Of a stretch of DNA of 64,000 bases, positions 24,375 through 37,234 are shown in pieces. A program made the position numbers and the translations under genes. This stretch comes from Petunia secreta (taxonomy: Eukaryota; Streptophyta; Magnoliopsida; Solanales; Solanaceae). The stretch is from assembly GCA_029990175.1 (NCBI GenBank), contig JARKIP010000021.1:16311501-16375500 (forward strand), in the 5' to 3' direction. Each line of letters starts with the position of its first letter. Within the stretch, counting starts at the first letter, position 1. Below the pieces are notes generated by a model, which was given only the letters and a program-made list of their open reading frames with translations, did no database searches and was not told where the DNA came from.

Positions 24375-25737
24375 TGATGGATATAATTTATTGATATATT
24401 TTTATAGTTAAATATTAAGTATTTTAAATAAAACGTGAATAAATATATCCATCTCTCGCATATTTTCTAACATATTTTGCAGGAAGAAGAAATTATTCAA
24501 GGTGAAGAAAAATAAGGGATGACCATTGATGATTACATTATTCATAGTGTGATTATAACACTGATAGTAATGTCCGTGAATTGTTTTATGCTGAAGAATA
24601 AAAGTGCAAGCGGAAGAAAGTTCATGAAAGGAAGCTACGTATGAATCTTTGAAATTGTCATCTAAACCCAACTCACCTTGGCCATCTTGAAAATTTTCCT
24701 ACCACCTTAGGATATGACATCTTAGAAAGAACTTTGGCTTTGGAATTTATCTATAAATAGGTAGTAAACTTTGTATGGAAAGACACCAAATTTTTCATCT
24801 TGCAGAGAACTACTCTCTTGCTCTTTTTCTTTCTTTGTCTTTTATAACTTTAAGCTTTTGTAGTTTTCTTTTGTAGAAGAAATACTACTTCTTCATAGTC
24901 TTAATATTTTATAACTTAGCTTTCTTACTCCATAATGGAGTAATCTCTTTTGTTGGGATAGTTGATGAAACTCGGTAATATTTATAATACTTATCTCAGT
25001 TTTAATACATGCTTGGCCTGAAGTTTTGTTAATCACATTTTAATACTGTGCTGGAATTATAGTTTTTACTTAATCAATATTTTCACATCCATCTATTTTA
25101 CCTCTAGGTTATTGGTATATTGATTTTGTAATTCTCACGGAGCAAAATTAATGTATGATAACTGATGACTAAAATAGTAGAGTAAAAAATTATTTTTCCA
25201 AGTATGTAATCTTGTTTACCTCAGTTTTAATTCTCACGGAGGAATTGTTGTAAGTACGATTATTGACTTTCCGTAAAAATATTCTCACGAAGTTTTTACT
25301 ACTTTTTAGCACAATTCAGGCAAGAAAAATATTTCGGTTTAATCGTCACTAGTTATAATTTAATTAATATACATAACCTCACGGAGTGTTATTAATTGAT
25401 TATTTCTTAGTGAACAAAATATAATTGAATTAGCAATAAGCAATTATTCTTAAGAGAAATACATGTCAAAACTGAGATATTTATTATAAGTATTACCAAG
25501 TGAATTCAACGATTCCCAACTCCTTTTAAATTTGAAATCTTCCAGAAGTTCTTTATTTTAATTTAAGTAAATTTAAACTAAAAACTCACCTTTCATCAAT
25601 TTGACTCTCACAAATAGTTTTTAAAATATTACAAGCCCGTAGCATAGAATACCCAATCTATGTGGGACGATATCTTAAACTATATTAGAATTTGACAAGA
25701 ACGAGCAGACAATTCCTATGCACTTTGGACCTCGTCA
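24375..25737 (+). repeat. 5' LTR of the Gypsy element
   Basis: 1363 bp, nearly identical to 34565-35928. TATA box TATAAAT at 24752-24758. The second half repeats the word TCTCACGGAG several times. Confidence 0.94.
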
Positions 25738-25743
25738 AATTTT

Positions 25744-25760
25744 TGGCGCCGTTGCCGGGG
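25744..25760 (+). promoter_or_regulatory. Gypsy primer binding site
   Basis: TGGCGCCGTTGCCGGGG, six bases after the LTR. This is the PBS form found in many plant Athila/Tat elements, commonly assigned to tRNA-Asp. Confidence 0.8.
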
Positions 25761-26909
25761 ATTGGCGTACATCTACTTCGGACTAAATATTGGATTACTA
25801 ATTTGAGGACTTATTAATACAATTACTATTAACTTAATCTACTAAATACTACTATAGCTATACCTAATACTAACCTCTAATAATATTTATATTGATTACT
25901 GCTTCTAACAATTTTGCTTCTCCGTCTAACATTTTTTTTTCTTTCTTTAGTTTATATTAATATTAGTAACTTTCTCTACTGACACTATACTATATCCTTT
26001 ACTATATTCTAATAGTGAAACATTCTACTTTACCAGTTTTTTTTCATTGTCTACAATACCTACTATTTTTATCATTTACGTGTCTTCTGTTTTAACCATA
26101 TTATTACTACTATTATTTTATTAATATTATAACCATCAGTACTTGTTTTATTATCATCTTTTAATATATTATAGTATTATCTTTCTCCTACCACTACTAT
26201 TATTAGCGTTACTACTGTTGTAGCATTATTATAACTTTATTTTTTTTTTCCTTCTTTCCTCTCTGAAATATCATTACCTCTTATTTTCATCATTTTCGTT
26301 CACTTTGTTATGTTTACTAGTATTACTATCTTTTGTTCTTTTTAGTACATCATTATTTACCTTTTCTCTTTATAGTATTTTTTTTATAATAATATAATTA
26401 TTATACTGTTATATCTAATAATAGTATAATATATTATTTTACTTTTTGTATTTTTTTTTCAAACTTTTTATTACCATTCCACCTACTATTTTCTCCTTTA
26501 CATTCTCTTTTGTATATCTACCTATAGTATAACTCTTACTCTTATCGTAAAAACTTCCACCTATAGGACCACATCATTTTTCATATCACCATCTTGTCTT
26601 CCATCACTTTAACTACCTTCCTATTACTATTACATCTTACTACTTTATCTAATTAACTACTTACTACTCTTTACTATTTATTATTACTACTTTTTTTTTC
26701 CCTAGTATTAGTCATCGTTCTTCCACCCTTGATTTCATTTATATTATTATTATAAAAGAAAAAATATTTTTTGTTTATATATCTAAGTTTATATCAGTAT
26801 TTGAAATTTCTCCTACTAAATATTGCTACTATTGTTACTACTACCTATGAGTCCTATAGATTTTTGTCACTAACTTTCTATACAATCACTACTTCGTCCT
26901 ACTAAAAAT

Positions 26910-26966
<57 letters not shown>

Positions 26967-27393
26967 TAATTTTTAGATTACAACTCACTGTTTTGCTTTT
27001 GTCATTTTTTTTCCATTTGGCTATTGTTATTAGTGTTGAGTATAATACTATTATTATTACCTATAGCTTTATCTTTAGTAAACAATATAATCTACTTTGT
27101 ATTTAATTTATCTTTTTCCGACTAAATCATTACAGCTATCACTACTATCTATACATAACAATAGCATTATATTATAGTGTAATATTTCTTTCTACTATTG
27201 TTATATACTACTTCTTTAACTAATACTAATTATCACTAATATTTTTTATATTCCTTTTTAATATTTCCTTTCAACTAGTACTATTATTATTATTATTATT
27301 CCTAATATTTTCTTGTAGTGTTACCATTTCAACTGTTAAAGAGTTCATTTTGATTTTTTTTTTCTTTTTACTTTAAAGAATTTCAAGTAGTTT
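25761..27393 (+). other. Gypsy leader, non-coding, ACT/ATT-rich
   Basis: About 1.6 kb between PBS and gag with no ORF. The plus strand is pyrimidine-rich with many short ACTAYTA words, and a TTA microsatellite lies at 26912-26967. Confidence 0.7.
26912..26967. repeat. (TTA)n microsatellite
   Basis: About 18 uninterrupted TTA units inside the Gypsy leader. A shorter run is at 27283-27300. Confidence 0.95.
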
Positions 27394-29013
27394 ATGACCC
27401 GCTCTTCTAATAAAGAGTTGGTCATTTACAATCATGAAATTGAAAGATCTTTGAGATTGCGCAGGAAAGGACAATCATCATCTTCTAAAATTGTAACTTG
27501 TGACAAAATGGAGCACCAACTAGGAGATAACAATAACCCATTGGGAATTCCACCACCAGACCATGTAGAGGATCAATTTGATGAAGTGGCACCAAGACCA
27601 GCAAACAGAATCCTAAGGGATTATGCTAGGCCAGACCACTTTAACTGTGAATCTAGTGTCAGAAACCCACCCGTAGCAGCCAATAACTTTGAAATTAGGA
27701 CCGGCCTAATTCAAATAATTCAACAGTCTTGCACCTTTACTGGTGATCCAAGTGAAGATCCACATAGTCATTTAATTGATTTCTTGGAACTAGTTGAAAC
27801 TGCTAAATATAATGGAGTGCCTCCTGAAGCAATTAAGTTAAGGCTATTTCCTTTTTCTTTAAAAGGAGATGCTAAGACTTGGTTGCGAAGTTTGCCTCGA
27901 GGTTCTATAACCACATGGGACCAGATGACACAAAAGTTTTTGAACAAATATTTTTCCCCTGCTAAAACAACAAAGTTAAGACAAGATATTTCTAATTTCT
28001 TGTAGACTGATACTGAGTCAGTTTATCAACCATGGGAAAGATTAAAATCAATGTTAAGAAAATGTCCACATCATGACATTCCTAAACATATGCAGTTGTA
28101 TATTTTCTATCATGGACTAACACGTTCTTCTAGAAATGTGATAGATGCAGCTGCAGGAGGTTCCATCATGGGAAAGACCACAGAAGAAGCATTGCAATTG
28201 TTGAATGAAATTTCTGAGAATGCAATCCAGTGGCCATCTGATCGTGTAACCATCAAAAAGGCTGCCACAGTAAACCAGGCAGATGCATTTAATACACTAA
28301 CACAACAGATTGCCTCCTTGGCACAAAAGTTTGAATCTTTTCAGGTGAATGCACAACAACCAAGCCAGTCTGAGGCTTGTGATATGTGTGGAGGAAACCA
28401 TCTTAACCATGAATGCCGCGCAAACAATCAGAATGATGAGCAGGCTAATGTCATCGGTTACAAGCTGTACCCTTTTGGAAGCCCAATGGCACAGAAAAAT
28501 CCAGGATTTCAGTGGAGCAATCCAAATGGTGCTGAGAACTCTCAAAGCTTCCAGAAGCAACCAGCACAGGGTCCACCTGGATACCAAAATCAAAATCGTG
28601 GGCAATCGAATTTCAGGCAATATCAACAAGCAGCTCCATATCAGCAAAGGCCTCAACAAGCTCATTCAAGTCTCGATGACTTGTTGTACAAGTACATTAA
28701 GGCCACTGATGAAAAGATGGAAAGCCAAAACTCAACCCTAAAAAACTTGGAAATTCAGGTAAGCCAATTGGCAACTCTTGTTTCAGAAAAGATTCAAGGT
28801 CCCTTACCAAGCAATACGGAGAAAAATCCAAAGGAACACCTTAAGGCCATCGCCTTACGGTCAGGTAAGAATCTTGATGATCCATATGCTGACAGACAGG
28901 AAAAGAACCATTTTGAACACCAGGCAGCAAAGGGTAAGAATGTTGAAATACCATATGATCCATCAGAAGAGAATGAAATCAAGAAAAGGATGAAAAGAAT
29001 TTTGAAAAAATAA
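27394..29013 (+). pseudogene. gag: Gypsy gag with one in-frame stop
   Basis: The frame runs from MTRSSNKELV to 29013 with a single TAG at 28003-28005, where family members usually have Gln (NFLQTDTES), so a CAG-to-TAG change is likely. It contains the Gypsy capsid domain (FPFSLKGDAKTWLRSLP, ITTWDQMTQKFLNKYF, then WERLKSMLRKCPHH). One zinc knuckle follows, CDMCGGNHLNHEC, and then Q-rich sequence. At the 3' end a one-base shift near 28995-29000 moves the frame into the protease region. Confidence 0.9.
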
Positions 29014-29743
29014 CTCCTCTCCCTGTGACAATCCCTTTTCCACAAAAGATGAAAAGAGAAAAGCTTGACAGTCAATTTGCAAAGTTTTTGGAAATTCTGA
29101 AACACATTCACATTAATATTCCTTTCACTGATGCTTTATTGCAAATGCCTTCATATGCTAAATTTTTGAAAGAAATTTTGTCAAGCAAAAGGAAATTAGA
29201 AGAAGTTTCTGTGGTAATGCTTACTGAAAAATGCAGTGCTATACTTCAAAATAAGCTACCACAAAAGCTTGGCGATCCAGGCAGTTTTACGATTCCATGC
29301 ACTTTGGGAGGAGTATATTTTGAAAAAGCACTTTGTGATTCTGGAGCTTCAATAAATCTGATGTCATTTTCTATTTTTAGAAAATTGAATCTTGGTGACA
29401 TAAAAAATACTGTTGTCTCTCTTCAATTTGCTGATCAAAGTACTAAGAAACCTAAGGGAATTATTGAAAATGTGCTTGTGAGAGTAGATAAATTTGTGTT
29501 CCCTGTAGATTTCATAGTACTTGAAATGGAAGAATGTCCCGATGAGCCAATAATTTTGGGTAGACCTTTTCTTGCTACAGGTAGAGCAATCATAGATGTC
29601 CATCAAGGACAACTAATTTTGAGAGTAGACGAAGAAAGAGTCATTTTTGATATGCACAAGATTCTAAAATTTCCCGGAGATGAGACATCATCTTCTTGCT
29701 TTTCAATTGACATGATTAGTGATCTTGCAGATGAATTCAATGC
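29014..29743 (+). pseudogene. pol: Gypsy aspartic protease region
   Basis: The frame reads TIPFPQKMKREKLD and then the retroviral-type aspartic protease. The active-site motif is CDSGASINLM, and the second hydrophobic motif is IILGRPFLATGRAIID. It would cleave Gag-Pol. The frame is lost again near 29740, where it shifts into the RT frame. Confidence 0.87.
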
Positions 29744-32700
29744 TTGGCCCAATCTGGCACAAGGCAGGATGATGATCCGACAATTAGAAGTGAAGCTGAA
29801 ATATTGGAAAATGATTCTGAAGAAGAGGGAGAAATGCTATCAGAAAATGCTCGACCAAAAATTGAACTCAAAATTCTCCCTTCCCATTTGAAGTATGTTT
29901 ATCTTGAGCCTGAATTATTTCCTGTGATAATTTCATCTTCTCTGACTGCAGAACAGGAACGTAAATTGATTGAAGTACTGACAGCACACAAAGGAGCCTT
30001 AGGGTGGACTATAGCAGACATCAAAGGCATTAGTCCAGCTATTTGCACACACAGGATCCTCATGGAGGATAGCTACAAGCCAATAGTCCAACCCCAAAGG
30101 AGATTGAACCCAGCAATGCAGGAAGTTGTGAAAAATGAAATAATAAAACTTTTGGCTGCAGGTATTATTTACCCCATTTCTGACAGCCCTTGGGTAAGTC
30201 CCGTTCAGGTGGTACCAAAGAAAGGAGGTATGACAGTTGTCAAAAATGAAAATAATGAACTCATACCTACAAGAACAGTGACAGGATGGAGAGTCTGTAT
30301 TGATTACAGGCGTCTCAATGATGCCACAAGAAAAGACCATTTTCCTTTACCATTTATTGATCAAATGTTAGAAAGAGTAGTAGGATATGGTTTTTACTGT
30401 TTTCTTGATGGATATTCAGGGTACAACCAGATATCAATTGCACCAGAAGATCAGGATAAGACAACTTTCACATGTCCCCATGGAACCTATGCCTATAGGA
30501 GAATGCCTTTTGGTTTGTGTAATGCACCTGCTACATTTCAACGTTGCATGTCAGCTATTTTCTCAGACATGACTGAAAAATTTTTGGAAATTTTTATGGA
30601 TGATTTCACCCTTTTTGGTAAAATATTTGAAGATTGTCTTAATCACTTGACCTTAGTTCTTAAGAGATGTGAAGAGACAAACTTGATTCTTAATTGGGAG
30701 AAATGTCATTTTATGGTTACCGAGGGAATTATTTTAGGACATAAAATCACTGCTAAAGGGATAGAAGTTGATAAGGCAAAAATTGATCTTATAGCAGGAT
30801 TACCCCCTCCCAAAACTGTTAAAGGCATTAGAAGTTTTCTAGATCATGCAGGTTTTTACAGACGGTTCATAAAAGATTTTTCAAAGATTTCAAAACCGTT
30901 GACTAACCTTTTGATGAAAGATGTTAAGTTTGATTTTTCAGGTGATTGCATGAAAGCTTTTGAAACTCTTAAGGAGAAATTATCATCTGCCCCTATAGTT
31001 GTGTCCCCTGATTGGAACCAACATTTTGAGGTCATGTGTGATGTTAGTGATACAGCCGTTGGAGCTGTTTTAGGCCAGAGAAAAGATAAAATTTTCCGTC
31101 CCATTTACTATGCCAGTAGAACATTGAATGAAGCTCAACTCAACTATGCCACAACAGAAAAGGAACTACTGGCAGTAGTATTTGCTTTTGATAAGTTTCG
31201 TTCCTATTTAATAGGAACCAAGGTCACTGTTTTTACTGATCATGCAGCTTTAAAATACCTCTTAGCAAAGAAAGATGCCCGACCTAGATTGTTAAGATGG
31301 ATTTTACTTCTCCAGGAGTTTGACCTTGAAATAAAAGACAGGAAAGGGACAGAAAATCAGGTAGTTGACCATTTGTCTAGATTAGAGAACCCTCCTCTTG
31401 AGTCTAGTGATATAAAATAAGAGTTTCCTGATGAACACATCTTTTATGTCAGCTCAGTAGTGACTCAACCACCCTGGTTTGCAGATATTGCAAATTACTT
31501 GGTTGGAAAATGGACACCTCGAGATCTCTCTTACCAACAGAGGAAAAAACTTATATCTGATGCTAAATATTATCTGTGGGATGATCCGTACTTGTTTAGA
31601 ATTTGTGCAGATAATATCATTAGAAGATGTGTACCTGAAGATGAAATGTCAAAGATCTTGTATCATTGTCATGATGGAGCAATTGGAGGACATTATGCTG
31701 CAAACCGAACTGCTTTCAAGGTTTTGGAAGCTGGATTCTTCTGGCCAACACTTTTTAAGGATGCCCGTGTGTATGTTGCACAATGTGATAGGTGTCAGAG
31801 AACAGGTAATATCACAAGGAGAGATGAGATGCCATTGCAATCTATTCAAGTATGTGAAATATTTGATGTCTGGGGTATAGATTTTATGGGACCTTTTCCT
31901 TCATCTCATTCATTTGAATATATCCTTGTGGCTGTTGACTATGTTTCACGATGGGTTGAAGCCATTCCCACAAGAAAGAATGATGCTCGAACAGTGTGCA
32001 ATTTTCTCAGAAAAAATATTTTTACCAGATTTGGCACACCACGAGTCATCATTAGTGACCAAGGGACTCATTTCATGAATAAGCAATTTTCTGCTTTATT
32101 GTCAAAATATAGTGTGACTCATAAAACTGGAACACCGTATCATGCTCAAACTCAAGGGCAAGTTGAGGTTTCCAACCGTGAACTAAAAAGAATTCTTGAA
32201 AAAACTGTTGGAATCTCAAGGAAAGACTGGGCTTTAAAATTAGATGATGCATTATGGGCATACCGAACGGCGTTCAAAACGCCAATTGGAACATCTCCAT
32301 ATAAATTAGTCTTTGGAAAAGCTTGCCATTTGCCTGTTGAATTGGAACACAAAGCCTTTTGGGCACTGAAAGCATTGAACTTTGACTTAACCTCTGCTGG
32401 TAAAAATAGATTTTTGCAGGTTAATGAGTTGGATGAACTGAGGATGGAAGCCTATGAAAATGCACAGATTTATAAAGAAAAAATAAAAAAATGGCGTGAC
32501 AATTTGATCCGACCAAAGAATTTTAAAATTGGAGATCAGGTACTTCTTTACAATAGCCGTCTCAGGCTATTCCCAGGAAAACTGAAATCCAGGTGGACAG
32601 GTCCTTACAATGTTACAAATGTTACTCCATACGGAGCAATTGAAATTCAACAAAGCAATGGAGGAGAGAAATTTAAGGTCAATAGTCACAGGCTAAAATT

Positions 32701-32752
32701 GTACTTTGGAGGACATTTTGAACAACACCCTTCAGTAACCATGATAGTATGA
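29744..32752 (+). pseudogene. pol: Gypsy reverse transcriptase, RNase H and integrase
   Basis: One frame with a single TAA at 31418-31420. RT shows WRVCIDYRRLND, YSGYNQI, MPFGLCNAPATFQRCM and the catalytic box FMDDF. RNase H shows MCDVSDTAVGAVLGQ, TEKELLAVVFAFDKFR and TDHAALKYLL. After the stop comes integrase: an HHCC finger (HCHDGAIGGHY, CDRCQRTGN) and the DDE residues in GIDFMGPFP, ISDQGTHF and QGQVEVSN. A C-terminal region, WTGPYNVTNVTPYGAIEI, ends the protein. The first codons up to about 29850 are a poorly conserved linker. RT copies the RNA and integrase inserts the DNA. Confidence 0.93.
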
Positions 32753-33886
32753 TGAGTGCCACAGTTACTACGTCGAGCTGACGACGTTAAACTCAGAACT
32801 ATGGTTCTTTATCCCGTAGCCATTGAGGGTGAAGCAATGGAGCCTCATAAGTCCAACTTAGATCTGACTAATTAAATGCTTAACCAATTGATCTGGTCAA
32901 TATCCAGATTATTGTACAACCGGAACATCTCATGAAGGCCTCTACAAAAACAGAGTCACCTAGACAGGAGTAACTCCATGGTGATCGGTATGCCTAAGTT
33001 ACTGGTTGGTTAACCATTCCATTGTCCAAATCTAATGTTGGCACATGTAATTTTCTAGTTTATATTCAAACTAGGACCTAATGACTGATAAGGTCTAAAA
33101 ATAATCCAGTCTATTACACATAGAACATGTGTGGTCACAGTTTCTTTCAAGCTTTCTTCTGTGATCGTATATTTGAAAGCCAAAAAGATTTTTATTTTAC
33201 TAATAAAATAGTATTTTTATATTAATTATATTATAGTTATATAATCCAACTACCACTTGATCCTTCTTCATTTTTTTTTCCTTCACCCTCCTTTCTTTCA
33301 CTTTTCTAAAAAAAAAAAAAAAAACATTTTCATCCAGGAGAATGAAGCGTTCAAGTATGGGGGAGGTTATTCTGGTATAAATATAATTTTTAAAGTTCTT
33401 TATTTAACTATATATGTTTATCTATATATATTATACACTATTTTACTCTTATTTATGGTCTTAATTGTAGGTTTTTAATTAACAATATAAATTTTTGTTC
33501 GTTCTGTTCAATATTATTTCTTTTTATATTCACCATAAGATTTTTCTTGTCTATGATTTTGACTTTGTGAAAGCAAGAGCAAACATCTTCAACTCAGAAA
33601 ATCATTAGAATTGAGAAAAATTATGATCACAAAGAAAGTAGAATCAATGACTTGGCTAGAACTTGCTCTGAATGTTTTTCGAGGCGAAATAATGGATGAT
33701 ACTGATTTTTGAAAAATGAAATTAGGCCTTCTTTGATACACAATTCAAGCCTCTCAATTTTCTATCCAAATATACATATTTTTATCTTTTCGAACCCTTC
33801 TTTGAGCCTTAATCCTATTTTTTTTTCTACACCATGATATATTACCAAAAAAGAAAAAAAAAAGATATATATGATATATGTATACA

Positions 33887-33954
<68 letters not shown>

Positions 33955-34564
33955 AAGAGTTATTGTTTCTTCCAGCTTTGAATGAGCAAAGATTAAACAT
34001 CACCAAAAGGAAGAAATATTACCAAAAGAAGCAATGTTGTGAATATATGAATATATATGATATAGCAAAAAGAAAAAAAAATTGAAAAAAAAAAGTATTA
34101 CCGAATGGAGAAAGAATTGAGAAATGTGAGCTCCAAGCTGGAAAAAGAACAGTCACTATCAAATATCCTTATCCTACCAGCCTGAAGCCTAACATTACAA
34201 GCCATGAAAAGTCCTAAAAAGATTTTGAAAGTCAGTATTGTATCTATATTAGTGGAGATGAACATGACGAGCAAGCCTATGGATAAGACAATGATACTTA
34301 TTGAATAGATGATCATAACTCTATCAATTTTAAAAGATTCAAGGGGAGAAGGCTGCAAGTTCTTGTTGATCAAGTCAAAATTCAGAAATAAGGTAAAGAA
34401 TTTGGTGAAGTAAAAAGAATAACTGCATTGAGCATGATGAAAGAAGTTTATCTTGAATAAATTTTCTATCCTACAAAGATCATAAGTTTGAATAAAATAT
34501 TCTTATTAAAAAAAAAAAGATCTTTTTCCTCGAGGATGAGCAAAGATTCAAGTATGGGGGAATT
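32753..34564 (+). other. Gypsy 3' non-coding region with two polypurine tracts
   Basis: No env-like ORF is seen. Two near-identical purine-rich motifs, TTCAAGTATGGGGGAGG near 33350-33366 and TTCAAGTATGGGGGAATT at 34547-34564, occur about 1.2 kb apart. The second abuts the 3' LTR and is the plus-strand primer. Confidence 0.75.
33895..33949. repeat. (AT)n microsatellite
   Basis: About 27 uninterrupted AT units. A long dinucleotide run like this is prone to slippage and cruciform formation. Confidence 0.95.
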
Positions 34565-35928
34565 TGATGGATATAATTTATTGATATATTTTTATAGTTA
34601 AATATTAAGTATTTTAAATAAAACGTGAATAAATATATCCATCTCTCGCATATTTTCTAACATATTTTGCAGGAAGAAGAAATTATTCAAGGTGAAGAAA
34701 AATAAGGGATGACCATTGATGATTACATTATTCATAGTGTGATTATAACACTGATAGTAATGTCCGTGAATTGTTTTTATGCTGAAGAATAAAAGTGCAA
34801 GCGGAAGAAAGTTCATGAAAGGAAGCTACGTATGAATCTTTGAAATTGTCATCTAAACCCAACTCACCTTGGCCATCTTGAAAATTTTCCTACCACCTTA
34901 GGATATGACATCTTAGAAAGAACTTTGGCTTTGGAATTTATCTATAAATAGGTAGTAAACTTTGTATGGAAAGACACTAAATTTTTCATCTTGCAGAGAA
35001 CTACTCTCTTGCTCTTTTTCTTTCTTTGTCTTTTATAACTTTAAGCTTTTGTAGTTTTCTTTTGTAGAAGAAATACTACTTCTTCATAGTCTTAATATTT
35101 TATAACTTAGTTTTCTTACTCCATAATGGAGTAATCTCTTTTGTTGGGATAGTTGATAAAACTCGGTAATATTTATAATACTTATCTCAGTTTTAATACA
35201 TGCTTGGCCTGAAGTTTTGTAAATCACATTTTAATACTGTGCTGGAATTATAGTTTTTACTTAATCAATATTTTCACATCCATCTATTTTACCTCTAGGT
35301 TATTGTTATATTGATTTTGTAATTCTCACGGAGCAAAATTAATGTATGATAACTGATGACTAAAATAGTAGAGTAAAAAATTATTTTTCCAAGTCTGTAA
35401 TCTTGTTTACCTCAGTTTTAATTCTCACGGAGGAATTGTTGTAAGTACGATTATTGACTTTCCGTAAAAATATTCTCACGAAGTTTTTACTACTTTTTAG
35501 CACAATTCAGGCAAGAAAAATATTTCGGTTTAATCGTCACTAGTTATAATTTAATTAATATACATAACCTCACGGAGTGTTATTAATTGATTATTTCTTA
35601 GTGAACAAAATATAATTGAATTAGCAATAAGCAATTATTCTTAAGAGAAATACATGTCAAAACTGAGATATTTATTATAAGTATTACCAAGTGAATTCAA
35701 CGATTCCCAACTCCTGTTAAATTTGAAATCTTCCAGAAGTTCTTTATTTTAATTTAAGTAAATTTAAACTAAAAACTCACCTTTCATCAATTTAACTCTC
35801 ACAAATAGTAATTAAAATATTACAAGTCCGTAGCATAGAATACCCAATCTCTGTGGGACGATATCTTAAACTATATTAGAATTTGACAAGAACGAGCAGA
35901 CAATTCCTATGCACTTTGGACCTCGTCA
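34565..35928 (+). repeat. 3' LTR of the Gypsy element
   Basis: 1364 bp, preceded by a polypurine tract and followed by the target duplication AGGAA. The Copia pol sequence resumes at once (CTGAATCAATTCC). Confidence 0.94.
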
Positions 35929-35964
35929 AGGAACTGAATCAATTCCAAAGGATTCAAGTTTGGC

Positions 35965-36383
35965 ATCACCTTCACCCAAACGTTTTACCAGTTATTTGGA
36001 ATATTTATTTTACTAGTCTATTTGATATATATCGACACTTTTGTTATTCCATAGGTTATTGATAACATGATATTTTCAACTACAGGGAATATATAAGGAT
36101 TAAGGAATTACTGTTTCTACTAGCTACCCACTATCTACAAGTGGATGATTGAGTGCACAAAATTTTCTTCCATTTGTGTTTTGCTTATTATTATTTCAAG
36201 ATGCGGCTAAAGGAATATGACATTGATTTTTCCCTTCCTCCAAGATGGTTGTTACAAAACTAGGAGGTCATGACAATCTCCAAACTCCCACCTATTTGTA
36301 TACGACATGACCTAATCAGTTTTTCGGCAACCACCGAGAAATAAGAAATGTGGTGGCGTCCATGCCTTTTACAATATTGATAA
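35965..36383 (-). repeat. Inverted copy of 18739-19149 inside the Copia composite
   Basis: Reverse complement of the DNA lying about 0.7 kb left of the composite. It sits exactly between the end of the first pol segment (about 35962) and LTR B, which has lost its first bases. Junctions show only a few bases of microhomology. Confidence 0.85.
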
Positions 36384-36384
36384 C

Positions 36385-37185
36385 ATAAGGTTGGAGTTTT
36401 GACTGATGACTGAGGAACGGATTCAAAGGACCCGTTCCTTTGAATCACTACAGCTAAATAGATAATTCATGCAAAATCGTTTTAATTAAGATATTATTAA
36501 TTATACTAATACTAATGTTTATCTTGATAATTATGCAGGTCTAAACGGATACGAAAAGATTGCATAAACAAAGGATAAAGGATAGAAGATCCGGATTCTA
36601 AAGAGTAGAATCCAATTAGGACTCAAACTCAAGGGAGCTTTGGAGTTCTAATTGCTCAAGACTTCTTGGCTGCTGGAGCTATAAAACGTGGAGCATATCA
36701 GCCATAGAAGTATGCACAAATACATAGAGCATCGAGCAAAAGCTTAAAAGAGTCATTAGCTTATTTGTGTAATCAGTTAGCTACAGTAGAACTACGTTAG
36801 AACCTGTTCCTTAGATTGAATCTTGTAAAAGTTCATGTCTTAGTTCAACTGTAGTAGGCAATAATCGAGTTGTAAACTTTCTGGTTCAAGTCGTGGACTT
36901 GACACGACTTCACGGATCGTGAGAAAGATCACTAAAGGATTAGAGTTAGTCCTAGGTTAGTAAGAGTGAGTCTTGTAACCAAGTGGGTCTTTTTACATAG
37001 TGAAGTTGAAATCCTACTTGAGAAGTAGGTCGTGGTTTTTTGATCCCGAGTCAAGGGGTTTTTTCCACGCTAATATCTGGTGTTCAATTACTTACAGTTT
37101 TAATTCCGCATATCGTATATTAAAGGAACACATTTTAAGGAACTGGTCCTTAAAACAGTAAAGTGGTGTATCGTGGGAAATAACA
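36385..37185 (+). repeat. Copia LTR B, missing its first 11 bases
   Basis: It aligns with LTR A from ATAAGNTTGGAG onward and ends AAATAACA. The terminal TGTTAGCTTGG is absent and replaced by the end of the inverted flank copy. Confidence 0.9.
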
Positions 37186-37187
37186 AT

Positions 37188-37199
37188 TGGTATCAGAGC
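37188..37199 (+). promoter_or_regulatory. Second Copia primer binding site
   Basis: TGGTATCAGAGC after LTR B, identical to the first. Confidence 0.9.
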
Positions 37200-37234
37200 G
37201 GGTTATCCTTGAATAGGCTAACACCTAGGATTAG

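Larger units (their letters stand above)
24375..35928 (+). mobile_element. Athila-like Ty3/Gypsy retrotransposon, complete, 11.55 kb
   Basis: LTRs of 1363 and 1364 bp begin TGATGGATAT and end CCTCGTCA. The 5-bp target duplication AGGAA stands at 24370-24374 and 35929-35933. PBS, gag, protease, RT, RNase H, integrase and polypurine tracts follow in Gypsy order (integrase last). The RT box FMDDF and the PBS type fit the Athila/Tat group. By eye the LTRs differ at about 13 positions and one indel (about 1 percent), so insertion is young, probably within the last million years at common plant rates. Several stops and frameshifts make it unable to move on its own. Confidence 0.94.

Noticed and set aside
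33834..34085. 83-codon ORF with a long Y-I repeat
   Set aside because: Translation of the AT microsatellite.
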